Assembly (NCBI GenBank): GCA_900547305.1
Contig: URGH01000085.1
Location: forward strand, 1 to 8,928
DNA length: 8,928 bases
Direction: 5' to 3'
DNA from: an uncultured Oscillospiraceae bacterium
GTDB taxonomy: Bacteria > Bacillota > Clostridia > Oscillospirales > Acutalibacteraceae
Of the stretch, positions 8,411 through 8,928 are shown piece after piece. Both the position numbers and the translations under genes were made by a program. Below the pieces are notes generated by a model, which worked only from the letters and a program-made list of their open reading frames with translations, did not search any database and was not told where the DNA came from. The first letter of the stretch is position 1. Every line of letters begins with the position of its first letter.

Positions 8411-8457
8411 AATTGTATGCACAATTCATATATATGAATCTACATATACTTATGTAG
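8411..8457. repeat. Three consecutive palindromes in the hyd operon leader/promoter
   Basis: AATTGT-ATGC-ACAATT (8411-8426) is followed, sharing 3 nt, by the perfect 16-bp palindrome ATTCATATATATGAAT (8424-8439). That is followed with no gap by CTACATA-TACT-TATGTAG (8440-8457). The last one reaches into the predicted -10 element (8456-8461); the other two fall in the expected 5' leader, before the hydC ribosome binding site. The second and third share a CATATA...TATG core, and CATATA occurs once more at 8463-8468. They could be operators for a dimeric repressor or short RNA hairpins. AT-rich sequence gives palindromes by chance more easily, so function is inferred only. Confidence 0.55.
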
Positions 8458-8484
8458 TATAACATATATTTTTTCATTTGAAAA
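8456..8484 (-). promoter_or_regulatory. Predicted sigma-A promoter of the hyd operon
   Basis: On the - strand, TTTTCA (8484-8479) and TATACT (8461-8456) are spaced by 17 nt and resemble the -35 and -10 consensus in 4 and 5 positions. The start of transcription would be near 8449, giving a leader of about 60 nt before hydC. The surrounding sequence is AT-rich, so other -10-like hexamers exist nearby. Confidence 0.5.
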
Positions 8485-8491
8485 GCCCCTT

Positions 8492-8509
8492 TCGACAATT
8501 TTTTAACAA
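8492..8509. promoter_or_regulatory. Candidate Rex (NADH/NAD+ repressor) binding site
   Basis: Read on the - strand this is TTGTTAA-AAAA-TTGTCGA. Compared with the clostridial Rex consensus TTGTTAA-N4-TTAACAA, one half matches 7 of 7 and the other 4 of 7. It lies just upstream of the predicted -35 of the hyd operon. Rex senses the NADH/NAD+ ratio and is known to control hydrogenase and fermentation genes in several Firmicutes and Thermotoga. The weak second half and the AT-rich context limit confidence. Confidence 0.33.
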
Positions 8510-8535
8510 ATTTTTTCACCCGTTTTTTGTTGTTA

Positions 8536-8564
8536 TTGCAAATAAGCTTTTTTTGTGGTAAAAT
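8536..8564 (+). promoter_or_regulatory. Predicted sigma-A promoter of the solute-binding lipoprotein gene
   Basis: TTGCAA (8536-8541) and TAAAAT (8559-8564) are separated by exactly 17 nt. A TGG just before the -10 makes it an extended -10 type. Transcription would start near 8571, about 25 nt before the ATG at 8596. Confidence 0.62.
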
Positions 8565-8595
8565 ACCCATAGAAAATACTCAGAGGTTTAACGCA

Positions 8596-8928
8596 ATGAA
8601 ATGCTGTTTTAAATTTTTAGCGCTGTTTTCGGCGCTTGCTTTACTTATAACATCGGTCGGCTGCAAAGATAGCTACCAAAACGCAATTATTTATTACGAG
8701 CTGCCCGAGCACCCCTTTACGCTTGACGCGCAAACCGCCTCAACCGATTCGGAGCTGTCAATTGTAAAAAATATTTACGAGGGGCTGCTCAGAAAAAATT
8801 CAAGCGGTGCTGTTGTTTGCGGCGCGGCGAAAAGCTTTGAAAAAAACGGGCTTAAATACACCTTTAAGCTGCGTGAAAATGCCGTTTGGAGCAATAAAGA
8901 GCCGCTTACCGCCGCAGATTTTGTTTTC
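8596..8928 (+). CDS. SBP_bac_5-type extracellular solute-binding lipoprotein (3' end outside window)
   Basis: The first 111 codons are open to the window end. A signal peptide is clear: MKCCFK, a hydrophobic segment (7-18), then a lipobox-like SVGC with C23 as the predicted lipidated residue, although serine at -3 is not the usual leucine. The mature part resembles the start of the OppA/DppA/NikA family, with EGLL (62-65) and a KYTFKLRENAVWSN segment leading to LTAADFVF (near 87-111), close to the family pattern F-L-R-x3-W-x-x-G-x3-T-A-x-D. The product would deliver peptides, nickel or another solute to an ABC transporter at the outer face of the membrane. AGAGG (8582-8586) lies 9 nt before the ATG. 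It is divergent from the hyd operon. The ligand cannot be told from this part. Confidence 0.88.
   Translation, partial: MKCCFKFLALFSALALLITSVGCKDSYQNAIIYYELPEHPFTLDAQTASTDSELSIVKNIYEGLLRKNSSGAVVCGAAKSFEKNGLKYTFKLRENAVWSNKEPLTAADFVF

Noticed and set aside
8390..8422. N-terminal extension of HydC by 11 residues
   Set aside because: The strong AAGGAGG at 8399-8405 would be inside the coding sequence, and the extension (MHTIIRRRIRL) does not resemble NuoE-type N-termini.
8440..8457. Intrinsic terminator or riboswitch in the leader of the hyd operon
   Set aside because: The palindromes are AT-rich with short arms and no following U-run, and the leader of about 60 nt is too short for a known riboswitch fold that I can recognise.
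8370..8570. 66-codon open frame on the - strand over the promoter region
   Set aside because: Its translation is lysine- and asparagine-rich, as expected from AT-rich promoter DNA, it overlaps the hydC start in another frame and contains the palindromes and promoter.

Overview
The window looks like a piece of an anaerobic Firmicutes chromosome, most likely class Clostridia and possibly a gut Oscillospirales relative. This rests on the operon type, the strong AGGAGG-type ribosome binding sites and AT-rich spacers beside moderate-GC genes. The species cannot be named from the sequence.

Layout, left to right. Positions 1-217 hold the 3' part of the RNase P RNA gene (rnpB, + strand). A long perfect hairpin at 231-272 follows and can terminate transcription from both sides. 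Positions 289-8389 are filled by one tightly packed ten-gene operon on the - strand. In order of transcription it reads hydC (NuoE-like), a DRTGG protein, an RsbW/SpoIIAB-like ATPase, a group D-type putative sensory [FeFe] hydrogenase (HydS), a second DRTGG protein, a PHP-domain phosphoesterase, a second stand-alone GHKL ATPase, an HndB-like thioredoxin-fold ferredoxin, hydB (NuoF-like, FMN/NADH subunit) and hydA (catalytic [FeFe] hydrogenase). Positions 8390-8595 are a divergent promoter region. Positions 8596-8928 are the start of a + strand lipoprotein gene of the oligopeptide/nickel-binding SBP_bac_5 family, cut by the window end.

How the genes work together. HydA, HydB and HydC make up an electron-bifurcating NAD- and ferredoxin-dependent hydrogenase (HydABC/Hnd type). 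It makes H2 from NADH plus reduced ferredoxin, or runs in reverse. The HndB-like protein probably joins that complex. Six genes between hydC and the hndB-like gene look regulatory. They encode a hydrogenase-like protein without the proton-relay cysteine, two ATPase modules without any histidine-phosphorylation domain, two DRTGG proteins and a PHP hydrolase. These genes are joined by ATGA or 8-nt overlaps, apart from the 25-nt gap before hydS. I infer an H2- or redox-sensing module that adjusts the hydrogenase or fermentation genes. Its biochemistry is, as far as I know, unsettled, and it is the most interesting content here.

The operon promoter region carries three consecutive palindromes and a half-perfect Rex-like site, suggesting redox or other repressor control. 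No maturation genes (hydE, hydF, hydG), mobile elements, CRISPR arrays, tRNAs or rRNAs are visible.
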